From CAYVTZ01 sp964454685 (GTDB lineage: Bacteria > Bacillota > Clostridia > Christensenellales > Christensenellaceae): 33,439 bases of DNA. This document shows positions 8,438 to 17,451 of this stretch, piece after piece. Below the pieces are notes generated by a model. That model did not search any database. It saw nothing but the letters and a program-made list of their open reading frames with translations, and was not told the origin of the DNA. The DNA is taken from the NCBI GenBank assembly GCA_964454685.1, contig CAYVTZ010000034.1, forward strand, positions 1 to 33,439, read 5' to 3'. The position numbers were made by a program, and so were the translations under genes. How positions within the stretch are numbered: the stretch's first letter is position 1; each line of letters opens with the position of its first letter.

Positions 8438-9715
8438 GTGAAAAAAGTGATGGTGGTATTGGCAGCGCTTTGTGCGACGCTGATGTTGTCTGCGTGTCAG
8501 GCGCAACCCAAGGAAGTTGCAGACATTTCTACAGCGGTGGTGATGAACGGCGAGGAGATGCAGGGCACCTATACCGGCACGATGTTGCAGGACAAAGCGA
8601 GCGGAGAAGGCGCAATCAAGTTGAACGATAATGGCACGGAGTGGACATTTCGTGGAACATTTGAAAACGGCGAGGCCAAAAATGGAACTGTGGAAAATCT
8701 GAAGTTGTCGGTGAAGCTGGCGGATCAGGAAATGACGGGTACATACGAAGGGGAGACCATTTCCGGCGTACCGACAGGAACCGGTGTTTTTCGCAGTGAC
8801 AAGAGCGAGACCGTCTATGAAGGCGGATTTGCGGAGGCAGCGCCAGCGGGCGAGGGCAAGGTGACTGAACTCACATTGGTATTGCCCTATGAGGAAGAGG
8901 AATTGGAAGGCATCTATAATGGTGCGACGAAGGAGGGCATACCCGGCGGCGAAGGCAAGTTTGCGTATGAGAAGAAGGGCGACTACTTTGAATACGAAGG
9001 TGGCTGGGAGAACGGAAAAATGGCCGGAAAGGGCGAGCTGGAAAGCAATATGTATATCGTGCATTTTGCGGAGGTGGATCGAACAGGAACCTATGAGGGT
9101 GAAATGCTGGATGGCGTGGCATCGGGGGAAGGGAAATTTTCAGCCACCAGCAGTGACGATGTGGACTATACCTATGAGGGACAGTGGGCAAACGGACTGT
9201 ATAACGGGGAAGGCCATAAAAAATATGATCATGAAGACTATTCAGAAGAATGGGGAAACTTCAAAGATGGCGAATTCACGCCAACATTTGAACAGTATGT
9301 AGTTTCATGCGGCACACGCGGTAAGCAAGAATACACGGTTTCGGGCAAGTCATTTGATTTTATCAAACAGCATAAGGAAATATTTGAGAATCACGCGATT
9401 GATCAGACGGAGGGTTTGATTGATGAGGAATTTGATTTTAAGGCATTTGCAAAAGACCAATCAAATTACGGCGACAAGCTGATTAAAGTGTCGAGTGCTG
9501 AGGTTGTGCAAACACGCATCGAAAGCGGTAACACGTTCATGATATGCCAAAAAGGAGATCGCGTATACTACATTAATTTTGCTGGTGAAGTTGAAGGTGT
9601 GGAAGGAGACCGTGTTACACTGTATCTGCTTCCGCTGGATTACTTTACTTATCCGAATGTGAGCGGTACAGACATTTGGGCGATGGCCTGCGCGGGTGTG
9701 GCGGTGGAACAATAG
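8438..9715 (+). CDS. MORN-repeat lipoprotein
   Basis: A 425-residue exported protein. The signal peptide ends in lipobox LSAC with lipidated Cys20. Residues about 35-285 hold MORN-type repeats of the form GxYxGexxxGxxxGxG, for example EGIYNGATKEGIPGGEGKFA, FEYEGGWENGKMAGKGELE and YEGQWANGLYNGEGHKKY. The last 130 residues lack repeats and look like a small beta-rich domain. Bacterial MORN proteins are poorly understood; in eukaryotes the repeats support membrane contact and oligomerisation. The start is GTG at 8438, with TAAGGGGGA upstream. It is monocistronic between a promoter and a terminator. Its surface role is inferred only from the lipobox. Confidence 0.85.
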   Translation: MKKVMVVLAALCATLMLSACQAQPKEVADISTAVVMNGEEMQGTYTGTMLQDKASGEGAIKLNDNGTEWTFRGTFENGEAKNGTVENLKLSVKLADQEMTGTYEGETISGVPTGTGVFRSDKSETVYEGGFAEAAPAGEGKVTELTLVLPYEEEELEGIYNGATKEGIPGGEGKFAYEKKGDYFEYEGGWENGKMAGKGELESNMYIVHFAEVDRTGTYEGEMLDGVASGEGKFSATSSDDVDYTYEGQWANGLYNGEGHKKYDHEDYSEEWGNFKDGEFTPTFEQYVVSCGTRGKQEYTVSGKSFDFIKQHKEIFENHAIDQTEGLIDEEFDFKAFAKDQSNYGDKLIKVSSAEVVQTRIESGNTFMICQKGDRVYYINFAGEVEGVEGDRVTLYLLPLDYFTYPNVSGTDIWAMACAGVAVEQ

Positions 9716-9775
9716 TGCCATGCAATACGACTAGATTGTGAACACACAGTATCAATCAGAGTTGGGAATCACAAG

Positions 9776-9811
9776 AAAAGCCGCTTGACCTTTGTGGACA
9801 GGCGGCTTTTT
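9776..9811. terminator. Bidirectional terminator between converging genes
   Basis: AAAAGCCGC (9776-9784) and GCGGCTTTTT (9802-9811) form a stem with T-runs in both directions. It can end both the lipoprotein gene and the minus-strand lipase-kinase operon. Confidence 0.85.
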
Positions 9812-9815
9812 CGCT

Positions 9816-10760
9816 CTATTTGACTTTTTCCTGCACCCAATTCAGCACATCGTGGTACACTTCATCGCGGTTGATCTCATTGAGTAATTCGTGCCGCGCG
9901 CCGTCATATAGCTTAACGGTGAGATCCGGAATTTTTGCCTGACGCATGAAATCGACCACTTCGCGCACCCCATCGCCGTAGTTGCCCACGGGATCCATCG
10001 TGCCGGAAATCACGAGATACGGGATTTCGTGGTCTGCCTTATTTGCCCAGGCAAGACCTTGGACGCTATCCACCAGATTTGCCATATCATAAGCGGCGCG
10101 ATCAGTGAATTTAAAGGTACATAGAGGATTGCTGCTGTAAGACGCCAAAATTTCCGGATCGCGCGTGATCCAATCGTTTTCTGTTTGGACGTTTTCGTAG
10201 CGATCATTATATTTATGAAAGGCGAGGTAAGTCATAAGCTTGGCGGGCTTTTTTGCGCGACCGAAAAACATGCCAACACCGGCGAGAAAACGGATCAGCC
10301 CTGTAAGATTGTTGGTGCCGGAGGTGCCGCAGATGACACAGGCATCAACCAGACCGTGATACTCTGCTATGATGCGCCGCACCATCAGACTGCCCATGCT
10401 GTGCCCAAACAAGACGTATGGCAGACCGGGGTGCTCTGCTTGCGTTTTGACGATGAGTGCGTGCACGTCTGCAACCACGATGCTATCGCCGTTTTTGTCC
10501 GCGAAGTAACCAAACGCGCCGCGTGGCGCATTTTTGCTTTGTGTGCTTCCGTGGCCTAAATGATCCGCACCCACAACCAGCGCGCCATGCTCGCACATGA
10601 ACTCCGCGAAGCGCTCGTAGCGCCCCATGTATTCGCACATGCCGTGTACCAAATGCAGCACGTATTTGGGGGGAGCATCGGGATTGCTCCACTCAAAAGC
10701 GCAGACACTGCTGACGCCGTCGGTGGATTCAAAGGTGAAATCTTTTTTATTCATTGCCAT
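9816..10760 (-). CDS. Alpha/beta hydrolase, monoacylglycerol lipase/lysophospholipase type
   Basis: A 314-residue serine hydrolase of the PldB/monoacylglycerol lipase group. HLVHGMCEYMGRYERFAEF carries the HG oxyanion-hole region. The nucleophile is Ser121 in GHSMG, the acid is probably Asp256 in SGTMDPVG and the base His290 in GARHELLNE. No signal peptide is present, so it is cytosolic and would cleave fatty acids from monoacylglycerol or lysolipid. It is last in a minus-strand operon and overlaps the end of glycerol kinase by 14 bases. Its AAGGAG lies inside the kinase gene, which favours ATG at 10760 over the ATG two codons later. The pairing suggests that glycerol released here is phosphorylated by the neighbour. 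Confidence 0.88.
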   Translation of the reverse strand: MAMNKKDFTFESTDGVSSVCAFEWSNPDAPPKYVLHLVHGMCEYMGRYERFAEFMCEHGALVVGADHLGHGSTQSKNAPRGAFGYFADKNGDSIVVADVHALIVKTQAEHPGLPYVLFGHSMGSLMVRRIIAEYHGLVDACVICGTSGTNNLTGLIRFLAGVGMFFGRAKKPAKLMTYLAFHKYNDRYENVQTENDWITRDPEILASYSSNPLCTFKFTDRAAYDMANLVDSVQGLAWANKADHEIPYLVISGTMDPVGNYGDGVREVVDFMRQAKIPDLTVKLYDGARHELLNEINRDEVYHDVLNWVQEKVK

Positions 10761-12231
10761 GTGTCATCACTCCTTGTATGGCATTTTGCCAACCGCGCAG
10801 CAGCTCCTGCACGCGCGAGGTGGGCAGCGCAGAGTTAAACTCCTGATCAAGCGTCCATTGCGCCTCGATCTCTTCCTTACTATTCCAGATGCCGGTGGAA
10901 AGTCCGGCGAGATAGGCTGCCCCCAACGCCGTGGTCTCACGCACACGTGGACGCAGGACAGGGCAACGGGAGATGTCTGACTGAAACTGCATCAAAAAGT
11001 TATTTGCGCTGGCGCCGCCGTCCACTTTTAATTCAGAAACGGTTTTTTGCATATCGCTTTCCATGGCGCGCAGAACGTCATTGGTTTGAAACGCGATGGC
11101 TTCCAGACCCGCGCGGATGATGTGATTGGCATTGGAGCCGCGCGTCAGCCCTGTGATGGTGCCGCGCGCATACATATCCCAATGCGGTGCGCCCAGCCCG
11201 GTGAACGCCGGAACAAAATAGACACCGCCGGAATCGCTGACACGCGTAGCAAAATATTCGCTGTCTGCGGCGTTGGCAAAAAAGCGCATCTCGTCGCGCA
11301 TCCATTGTATGACTGCGCCGCCCATAAACACGCTGCCTTCCAGTGCATATTGCATCGGTTGCTGGGCGCAGGTGGCGGCAAGGGTGGTGAGCAGATTATT
11401 TTTGCTGGTAATGGCGGACTCGCCTGTGTGCATCAGCAAAAAGCAGCCGGTTCCATAGGTGTTTTTTGCCTGACCGGAGTGGAAACATGCCTGACCAAAC
11501 AGCGCAGCCTGCTGATCTCCCGCGATGCCTGAAACGGGAATGCGGTTGCCGAACACTTCGGCATAGCCGTAGATATCGCTGGAGGAACGCACCTCCGGCA
11601 ACATACAGGCAGGGATATCCAGCGCCTGAAGCAGTGTATCATCCCAACACAGATTATGGATGTCGTAGAGCATGGTACGTGAGGCGTTGGAGTGGTCGGT
11701 GGCGTGCACGGCGCCCTTGGTCAGATTCCAAAGAAGCCATGTATCTACCGTGCCAAACAAGAGTTCGCCGCTTTTGGCGCGCTCCCGTGCCCCTGCCACG
11801 TTGTCCAAAATCCATTTGACCTTGGTTGCAGAAAAATAGGCATCCAGCACGAGGCCGGTGGTTTGCTGAATATGGGGAGCAAGCTCTTTGATTTCCTCGC
11901 AGATTTGCGCGGTTCTCCGGCACTGCCAGACGATCGCGTTATAGATGGGCTTGCCGGTCTTTTTCTCCCAAATGATGGTGGTTTCGCGCTGGTTGGTGAT
12001 GCCGATGGCGGCAACCTGCGTGAGCGGCACATCCGCGAAGGAGAGCGCTTCCTCCATGACGCTGAGCTGCGAGGAAAGTATGGCGAAGGGGTCGTGCTCC
12101 ACCCAGCCTGCTTTGGGAAAAATCTGCGGAAATTCGCGTTGTGCGCTGCTGATGATATTTTGCTGCGCATCAAACACGATACAGCGTGAACTGGTGGTAC
12201 CTTGATCGAGTGCGAGGATATATTGTTTCAC
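10747..12231 (-). CDS. glpK: Glycerol kinase
   Basis: FGGY-family kinase, 494 residues, converting glycerol and ATP to glycerol-3-phosphate in the cytosol. It begins KQYILALDQGTTSSRC and has the GDQQAALFGQ and NTYGTGCF stretches, EGSVFMGGAVIQWMRDE, FTGLGAPHWD and VDGGASANNFLMQFQSD, all typical of GlpK. I chose GTG at 12231 rather than GTG at 12240: CAGGTG sits 6 bases upstream and the protein then starts as GlpK proteins do. The loop before GIAGDQQ reads YAEVFGNRIPV, without the His that HPr phosphorylates in many Gram-positive GlpK enzymes. No glycerol facilitator or GlpO/GlpD is nearby, which suggests internal glycerol from lipid turnover. Confidence 0.95.
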   Translation of the reverse strand: MKQYILALDQGTTSSRCIVFDAQQNIISSAQREFPQIFPKAGWVEHDPFAILSSQLSVMEEALSFADVPLTQVAAIGITNQRETTIIWEKKTGKPIYNAIVWQCRRTAQICEEIKELAPHIQQTTGLVLDAYFSATKVKWILDNVAGARERAKSGELLFGTVDTWLLWNLTKGAVHATDHSNASRTMLYDIHNLCWDDTLLQALDIPACMLPEVRSSSDIYGYAEVFGNRIPVSGIAGDQQAALFGQACFHSGQAKNTYGTGCFLLMHTGESAITSKNNLLTTLAATCAQQPMQYALEGSVFMGGAVIQWMRDEMRFFANAADSEYFATRVSDSGGVYFVPAFTGLGAPHWDMYARGTITGLTRGSNANHIIRAGLEAIAFQTNDVLRAMESDMQKTVSELKVDGGASANNFLMQFQSDISRCPVLRPRVRETTALGAAYLAGLSTGIWNSKEEIEAQWTLDQEFNSALPTSRVQELLRGWQNAIQGVMTHGNE

Positions 12232-12257
12232 TGAAAACACCTGCCTTGATTAGAGAG

Positions 12258-13946
12258 TTAGTCCCCTTTGCGCCCGCGTCCGGACCGGAAGATGGAGATC
12301 ATGATGCCGGCGAAGATGATGCCGGCGAACAACACGCCCGCGCGCAGAGCAAAAAAGCTGAAATCCTGCATTGCGGCCGCATCTCTTGCGGACATGGAAT
12401 AGTTGACGCCGATGATGATGCCTGCCATGACGATACACACGCCCAACAATACAACGGCAAAGGAGATACGGTTGAAAACGCTTTCCAGATTGCGCTCGAT
12501 CCGTTCGAGATTTTTCAGGCGCAAATTGATGGCAAAGTCGTTGCTTTTGAGCTTGTTGATGAAAGAGAGCAGCAGACCGGGAGCCTCGCGCAATAAATCC
12601 GCGGAATCCAGCGCATAGGACTCCAATTCCATGCGAAATTCCTTGCTGGAAAGGTAATGTTGTAGAATATCCTTGACGGTGCGCTCGGCAATGGTCAAAA
12701 TATTGAGCTCGGGATCCAGCAGCTCTATTACGCCTTGTGCGGTGCCCAGCGCCTTGGCGACAAACGCAAACTCGCGCGGAATCTTCATTTTATGTTTACC
12801 TGCCAGTGCGAACACCTCGGTAAACACTTTAGCGATATTGACCTGCCCTAACGGCTTATACAAATATTCGTCCAGCAGTGTGGTGAGCTGGTGCTCGAAC
12901 TGCCGCTGATTGACTTCGGCGCATGCCTGATCCATCTCTAGTATGGTCTGCGCAATTTTACGTGTGTTTTGTGTGGAAAGCCCGAGCAATAAATCGTTGA
13001 GCAGACGGCGGAATTTGGTGTTGATGGTGCCGATCATACCGAGGTCGATGAATTCGATGGTTTTGCCGTCGATTACGAACACATTGCCGGGATGCGGGTC
13101 TGCATGGAACACGCCGGACTCCAAAATCTGCCGCAGCAGAGAGGATATGAAATCGCGCGCCAACGCGGTTTTATTGGCATCCTGCCGCTCCAGCCCTGCG
13201 ATGTCGTTGATTTTGATGCCGTGCACAAACTCCATTGTGAGAACACGCGCACAAGTGTACACCCAGCGCACTTTGGGCACTTTGATATTGGGGTGCCCTG
13301 CGATCGTTTTTTGGAACAGCTCGATGCTTTCGCCTTCTTTGACAAAATCAAGCTCTGCCTCCAGTACACGGCGTAAATCTTTGACCATGCCGGTAAAATC
13401 GTAAAGCTGTCCGTATTTGGAATATTTATCTACCAGCTTTGCAAGCCCTTCCAATATGGAAAGATCGGTGATGATGCTGTTTGCGATGTTAGGACGCTGC
13501 ACCTTGACCGCGACTTCAATACCGGAATGCAGGCGGGCACGGTAGACTTGTGAAACGGAGGCGGAGGCGACGGGTGTTTCGTCAAACTCTGCAAAGATGT
13601 CTTCAATCTTTGCAGAAAATTCCTCCTCTAAAATCTGTTTGGCATCCGCGAAAGGAAACGCAGGAACATCGTCTTGCAGCTTTTGCAGCTCAACAGCCAC
13701 GGACTGCGAAATGATATCGGTGCGCGTGGAAAGAATCTGCCCGATCTTGACAAAGGTGGGGCCGAGTTCTTCGCAGGTGATGCGGATGCGCGTGCCGATG
13801 CTCTGCGGGTGATGCTTTTGATCGTGCGCAAACAGCCGGTTTGGATTGCGGCTGAGCGTGGATTTTACAAACAGAAAATCAAGCCCGTTGCGGTGCAGTG
13901 CGGACATGATCTCCTTGTAGCGCTTAAAATTTGAATGAATTGCCAT
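12258..13946 (-). CDS. ABC1/UbiB/AarF atypical kinase-like membrane protein
   Basis: A 562-residue UbiB-family protein. The family marks are present in order: KxGQ as TFVKIGQILSTR (about 65-76), the Ala-rich loop ASASVSQVY (about 128-136), AVKVQRP with the kinase Lys near 147, HADPHPGN (about 283-290) and IDLGMIG (about 300). Two hydrophobic helices end the protein (about 495-518 and 530-552), anchoring it in the membrane. UbiB proteins bind nucleotide and support ubiquinone synthesis or lipid distribution; in presumed anaerobes without ubiquinone the job is unknown. It starts 8 bases after the phasin-like gene and ends 26 bases before glycerol kinase, pointing to a lipid-related role. Confidence 0.92.
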   Translation of the reverse strand: MAIHSNFKRYKEIMSALHRNGLDFLFVKSTLSRNPNRLFAHDQKHHPQSIGTRIRITCEELGPTFVKIGQILSTRTDIISQSVAVELQKLQDDVPAFPFADAKQILEEEFSAKIEDIFAEFDETPVASASVSQVYRARLHSGIEVAVKVQRPNIANSIITDLSILEGLAKLVDKYSKYGQLYDFTGMVKDLRRVLEAELDFVKEGESIELFQKTIAGHPNIKVPKVRWVYTCARVLTMEFVHGIKINDIAGLERQDANKTALARDFISSLLRQILESGVFHADPHPGNVFVIDGKTIEFIDLGMIGTINTKFRRLLNDLLLGLSTQNTRKIAQTILEMDQACAEVNQRQFEHQLTTLLDEYLYKPLGQVNIAKVFTEVFALAGKHKMKIPREFAFVAKALGTAQGVIELLDPELNILTIAERTVKDILQHYLSSKEFRMELESYALDSADLLREAPGLLLSFINKLKSNDFAINLRLKNLERIERNLESVFNRISFAVVLLGVCIVMAGIIIGVNYSMSARDAAAMQDFSFFALRAGVLFAGIIFAGIMISIFRSGRGRKGD

Positions 13947-13954
13947 AGAGCAGC

Positions 13955-14239
13955 TTACTCGCCCTGATGCTTGAGCTCTTCGCGGATGATGGCGCGAATC
14001 TCGTCAGCCGTGAGCGGTTTTTCTACCGACACCGCCTGAACCTCGTTGCGGATCATCGTGCGAATTTCTTCGCGCTGCTCATCACCCTTTTGCATGAGGG
14101 TCGCTGCGAACTCCTTGGCATTGCCGCGCGAGACCTCGCCTTTTTCCACCATTTTTTCGACGAGCTCCTCGATTTTTTCACGCGAATAGGCGAACAGCCC
14201 CAGACCAAAATTTAAAGTGTCATTGATGATATTTGCCAT
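13955..14239 (-). CDS. Phasin-like coiled-coil protein
   Basis: A 94-residue acidic, helical protein. Its N-terminus NDTLNFGLGLFAYSREKIEE resembles short clostridial and mycobacterial proteins annotated as phasin family. The middle (VEKMVEKGEVSRGNAKEFAATL) and end are heptad-like. I chose ATG at 14239, which has AAAGGAG 9 bases upstream; longer readings to 14305 add non-helical residues. Phasins coat lipid or polyester granules, and small members also sit beside AarF genes. It is first in the operon with UbiB, glycerol kinase and the lipase, so it may act as the partner or lipid-surface adaptor of UbiB. Function is inferred from context only. Confidence 0.78.
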   Translation of the reverse strand: MANIINDTLNFGLGLFAYSREKIEELVEKMVEKGEVSRGNAKEFAATLMQKGDEQREEIRTMIRNEVQAVSVEKPLTADEIRAIIREELKHQGE

Positions 14240-14337
14240 GTGTATGTTCTCCTTTTGATCGTGCCGATGCGGGCGCGCCCGTATTTGAGAATGGGATTGG
14301 GGCATAGCCCTAGTGAGATGTGCACAATCTTATCTTC

Positions 14338-14365
14338 ATTATAATACTTTTTGCGTGGAAGTAAA
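14338..14365 (-). promoter_or_regulatory. Promoter of the phasin-UbiB-glpK-lipase operon
   Basis: On the minus strand, TTTACT (14365-14360), 16 bases, then TATAAT (14343-14338). The leader to the ATG at 14239 is about 90 bases. This separates the operon from sbcDC upstream. Confidence 0.75.
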
Positions 14366-14415
14366 CTGTTTTCGGGCAAAAACCGAGACGCAGCGCACCG
14401 AAACACGGGATTGCG

Positions 14416-17400
14416 TCACGCTTTATTCAGCCGAAAGCTGCTGCCTGTGGCGCTTTTCTGCACGACAACACGCGTTTGGATACGCTCTTTAAGATCTGCC
14501 ACGTGAGAAATGACGCCGACGGTACGGTTGCCGTCTGCGAGACTGCCAAGGATACGCATGGCTTGATCTAAGGTTTCGCTATCCAGCGTTCCAAAGCCCT
14601 CGTCGATGAACAGCATATCAAAGCGTATCCCGCCGGCGCGCTGCGTGATCACATCTGAAAAGCCAAGCGCTAAAGAGAGCGAGGCAAGGAAGGATTCCCC
14701 GCCGGAAAGCGTTTGCACCCGCCGCGTTTTACCGGTGTAGGCATCGAATACATCCAGATCAAGCCCTGTTTGGCTTTGCAGGTTTTGCGGCGCATCGCGG
14801 CGAACCAACGCGTATCGTTCGGCGCTCATGACGGCGAGGCGTTTGTTTGCCTGTTGCAACACCTGTGAAAAGTAGGTCATTTGGATATATCGCTCGAAGG
14901 TGACTTTTGGTCTGCCGGTTAGCTCGCCGCAGGCGGTGTCTGAAAGTTCCTTGATTTGCGCGAACGTTTGCAGCTCCGATTGGCTCTGCGCGAGCAGCGC
15001 GCGCAGGGCGTGCAGCGTTGTGCGGGTGGTCTCCTGCGCATGATGTAGCGCTTGCTGTTGTGTGGCAATGCGTGCGGCTTCGTCATGCAATGTTTGAAGC
15101 GATTGCTCCAGCGCCGCGGTATCCTGCCGCTGTATGCTTTGCGTTTGTTCCAGCAATACCGCAATACGCTCTTGCAGTGCGCTTTGTTTGCGGGCATAGT
15201 CCTGTAAGGTCTGCTCCTGCCGATCTTCCGGCGGGAGTTGTACAGCAAAGAAGGCGTGTTGATCTGCAAACCCTGCGGCGCGCAGCGCGTCTTGAAACTC
15301 TTGCGGCGCGCTTTGCTGCCGTGCATCACGCAGCGCGGTCTCGTTTTCCCGCAATGCCGACAACGCGGCTTCATACGCAGCGGCGGATTCGCTTGCATAT
15401 TGCACGGCTTGATCGTGTGCCTGCTGCATCAGGGCGTACACGCGCTCCTGTTCGGCAAGCGCATCGGTTGCCTGTACGAGGGAAGCAAAGTGAAGCGGCA
15501 TGGCGCTGACACGGATTTCCAGCTCTTGCACCTTGGGTTGTGTCTCGGCAATCGCCTGTTGCGTCTGTTGCTGCTGCTGCAGTGCGTCGGCGTATTGCTG
15601 TTGCAGCGCTTCGATATGCGTTTGCAGTGCGCTGCGCTGTTCGTCACGCTGCTGCTCGGCTTGCAGCGCGGCACTTGCCTGAGCCTGTTGCTGTATGGCG
15701 GCGTCCAGCCGTTTGCGGGCGACGGTGGTGAAGCCCTCCGAAACCGCCAACGCTTGCGTGAGGGCGCGGCGCTGTGCCTCCCATTGCCCCGCCCATTGCG
15801 CGCATTTTTGTGCGGCGGCTTCGCGTTGGACGCGCAGTGATTCCAGTGCAGATTGCTGTTGCTTGAGCGCTGCTTGTGTGGGCGCGTCCTGTGGCGGGAG
15901 GGCGGGGGAGGGGTGCGTGGTACTGCCGCAGACGGGACAGGGTGTGTCCGGTTGCAGCTCCCGTGCCAGCAATCCTGCCTGAGCGCGGAAAAACAGTTGC
16001 TCGGACCGTGCATACGCCTGTGCGGCTGTGTTGGTTTGCTGATCGATTTGCAGATATTCCGCTTGTGCCGCTGTGGATTGGGCGTGTGTTTGCGCACACT
16101 GCTGTGCGTCTGTCAGCAGGAGTTGTGCGGCTTGTACTTCTTGCTGCGCGCGCTGCGACTCTTGCTTCAGCAGTGCGGCTTGAGAGGCGCCCAAAGCGGA
16201 CAGCTTGCTTAGCGATTCGTTCAATGCCTGCTCCGTGGAAGCAGGGTCCGCCTGTGCAAGTTGTGCTTGCAGCGTTTGGAGTTGCTGTTGCAGCACGGCG
16301 CGATCGGCAAGGAAGGCTTCGCGTCGCTCGTAGTCGGGCAACTCTGCGCGCAGGGCATGGCATGCCGCTGCGCATTGCTCGCGCCGGGATGCTTGTGCAT
16401 TGCTTTGTGCGAGGGATGCTTGCGCTTTCTGTTTATTTTCACGTGCACAATCGCGTTGTTCTGTGAGTGTGATGGCACGCTGCTGTAATTTTTGCAGCGT
16501 CTGCTGATATCGGAGATAGGCGGTATATGCACCCTGAATTTGATCGGCGCGCTGTGCGAGCGCGAGGCGTTGTGCGACGGCGTCCATAGCGTCTTGCTGC
16601 ATGGCGAGCGCGGATTGTTCCTGCTGTGCCTGTTGCAGTGCATCCAGCAGACTGTTTTGCTGCTGTACCGCGCCCAGCTGCGTTTGTATCTGCTGCATTT
16701 GCCGGGTGCATTGCTGCTGCTGTGCGTCTAGTGCTTGTTGCTCGGCTTGCTGTGTGTCCATCCGGCGCTGCAATGCCTGCTCAAACTGCTGCGGGGAAGC
16801 GGGCGAGTCCGGCAAGGCGGCGTTGCGCTGTAATTGATCGATGCGATCTTGAATCTTTGCAATGTGTGCCTGCTGCTGCAACATTTGTTTTTTGAGTGTA
16901 TCCTGTATGCGCGCATATGGCTGCGTTCCGAATATTTTACGGAAGATTTCGCCGCGGCGCGCGGTATCTGCGTGTAGGAGACGAAGGAAATCCCCTTGCG
17001 CGATCATCACGATCTGCATGAATTGCGCGTGATCGATACCGAGCAGTTCTTGAATGGCTTCATTGACCTCGCGCACGCCTGATTTGATGGTTCCGTCCGG
17101 CAGGGTGAGCTGCGCCTGTGCGGTTTGCTCGGTCATTTTATTGCCGCGCTTGGCGGGTCGGGCATAGCGTGGCACACGGGTGACGTGGTAGGGTTTGCCG
17201 TGGCTGGCAAATTCTAATGTGACGAATGTTTTTTGATCGGGCGCTGCATGATCGCTGCGCAGCATCTCCGGCGTGCGTATACCGGTTTCGCCGTAGAGTG
17301 CGAACACAAGCGCATCAAATAGCGCGGACTTACCTGAACCGGTGTCGCCGCAGACCAAAAATACGCCGCAATCCTCCAGCGCGGTGAAATCCAAAGTTTG

Positions 17401-17451
17401 CTCGGCAACATAAGGGCCAAATGCGGACACCGTAAGCTTCGTGGGCTTCAT
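14416..17451 (-). CDS. sbcC: Exonuclease SbcC (Rad50-like ATPase subunit)
   Basis: An SMC-like ATPase of 1011 residues that works with SbcD to open hairpins and process DNA ends. Walker A is GDTGSGKSALFD near residue 35. The zinc hook is CPVC near residue 505, between two long coiled coils. The signature is TLSGGESFLASL near 915 and Walker B is MLFIDEGFGTLD near 945. The coiled coils are extraordinarily rich in Gln and Ala. ATG at 17451 overlaps the SbcD stop as ATGA; the longer frame to 17490 would run into SbcD and adds no family residues. Many open frames on the opposite strand here come from its Gln/Ala codon usage. Confidence 0.96.
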   Translation of the reverse strand: MKPTKLTVSAFGPYVAEQTLDFTALEDCGVFLVCGDTGSGKSALFDALVFALYGETGIRTPEMLRSDHAAPDQKTFVTLEFASHGKPYHVTRVPRYARPAKRGNKMTEQTAQAQLTLPDGTIKSGVREVNEAIQELLGIDHAQFMQIVMIAQGDFLRLLHADTARRGEIFRKIFGTQPYARIQDTLKKQMLQQQAHIAKIQDRIDQLQRNAALPDSPASPQQFEQALQRRMDTQQAEQQALDAQQQQCTRQMQQIQTQLGAVQQQNSLLDALQQAQQEQSALAMQQDAMDAVAQRLALAQRADQIQGAYTAYLRYQQTLQKLQQRAITLTEQRDCARENKQKAQASLAQSNAQASRREQCAAACHALRAELPDYERREAFLADRAVLQQQLQTLQAQLAQADPASTEQALNESLSKLSALGASQAALLKQESQRAQQEVQAAQLLLTDAQQCAQTHAQSTAAQAEYLQIDQQTNTAAQAYARSEQLFFRAQAGLLARELQPDTPCPVCGSTTHPSPALPPQDAPTQAALKQQQSALESLRVQREAAAQKCAQWAGQWEAQRRALTQALAVSEGFTTVARKRLDAAIQQQAQASAALQAEQQRDEQRSALQTHIEALQQQYADALQQQQQTQQAIAETQPKVQELEIRVSAMPLHFASLVQATDALAEQERVYALMQQAHDQAVQYASESAAAYEAALSALRENETALRDARQQSAPQEFQDALRAAGFADQHAFFAVQLPPEDRQEQTLQDYARKQSALQERIAVLLEQTQSIQRQDTAALEQSLQTLHDEAARIATQQQALHHAQETTRTTLHALRALLAQSQSELQTFAQIKELSDTACGELTGRPKVTFERYIQMTYFSQVLQQANKRLAVMSAERYALVRRDAPQNLQSQTGLDLDVFDAYTGKTRRVQTLSGGESFLASLSLALGFSDVITQRAGGIRFDMLFIDEGFGTLDSETLDQAMRILGSLADGNRTVGVISHVADLKERIQTRVVVQKSATGSSFRLNKA

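Noticed and set aside
15018..16837. Many plus-strand open frames rich in Cys, Leu and Arg opposite sbcC
   Set aside because: They come from reverse reading of Gln/Ala codons in the coiled coils; no motif, overlapping each other in several frames.
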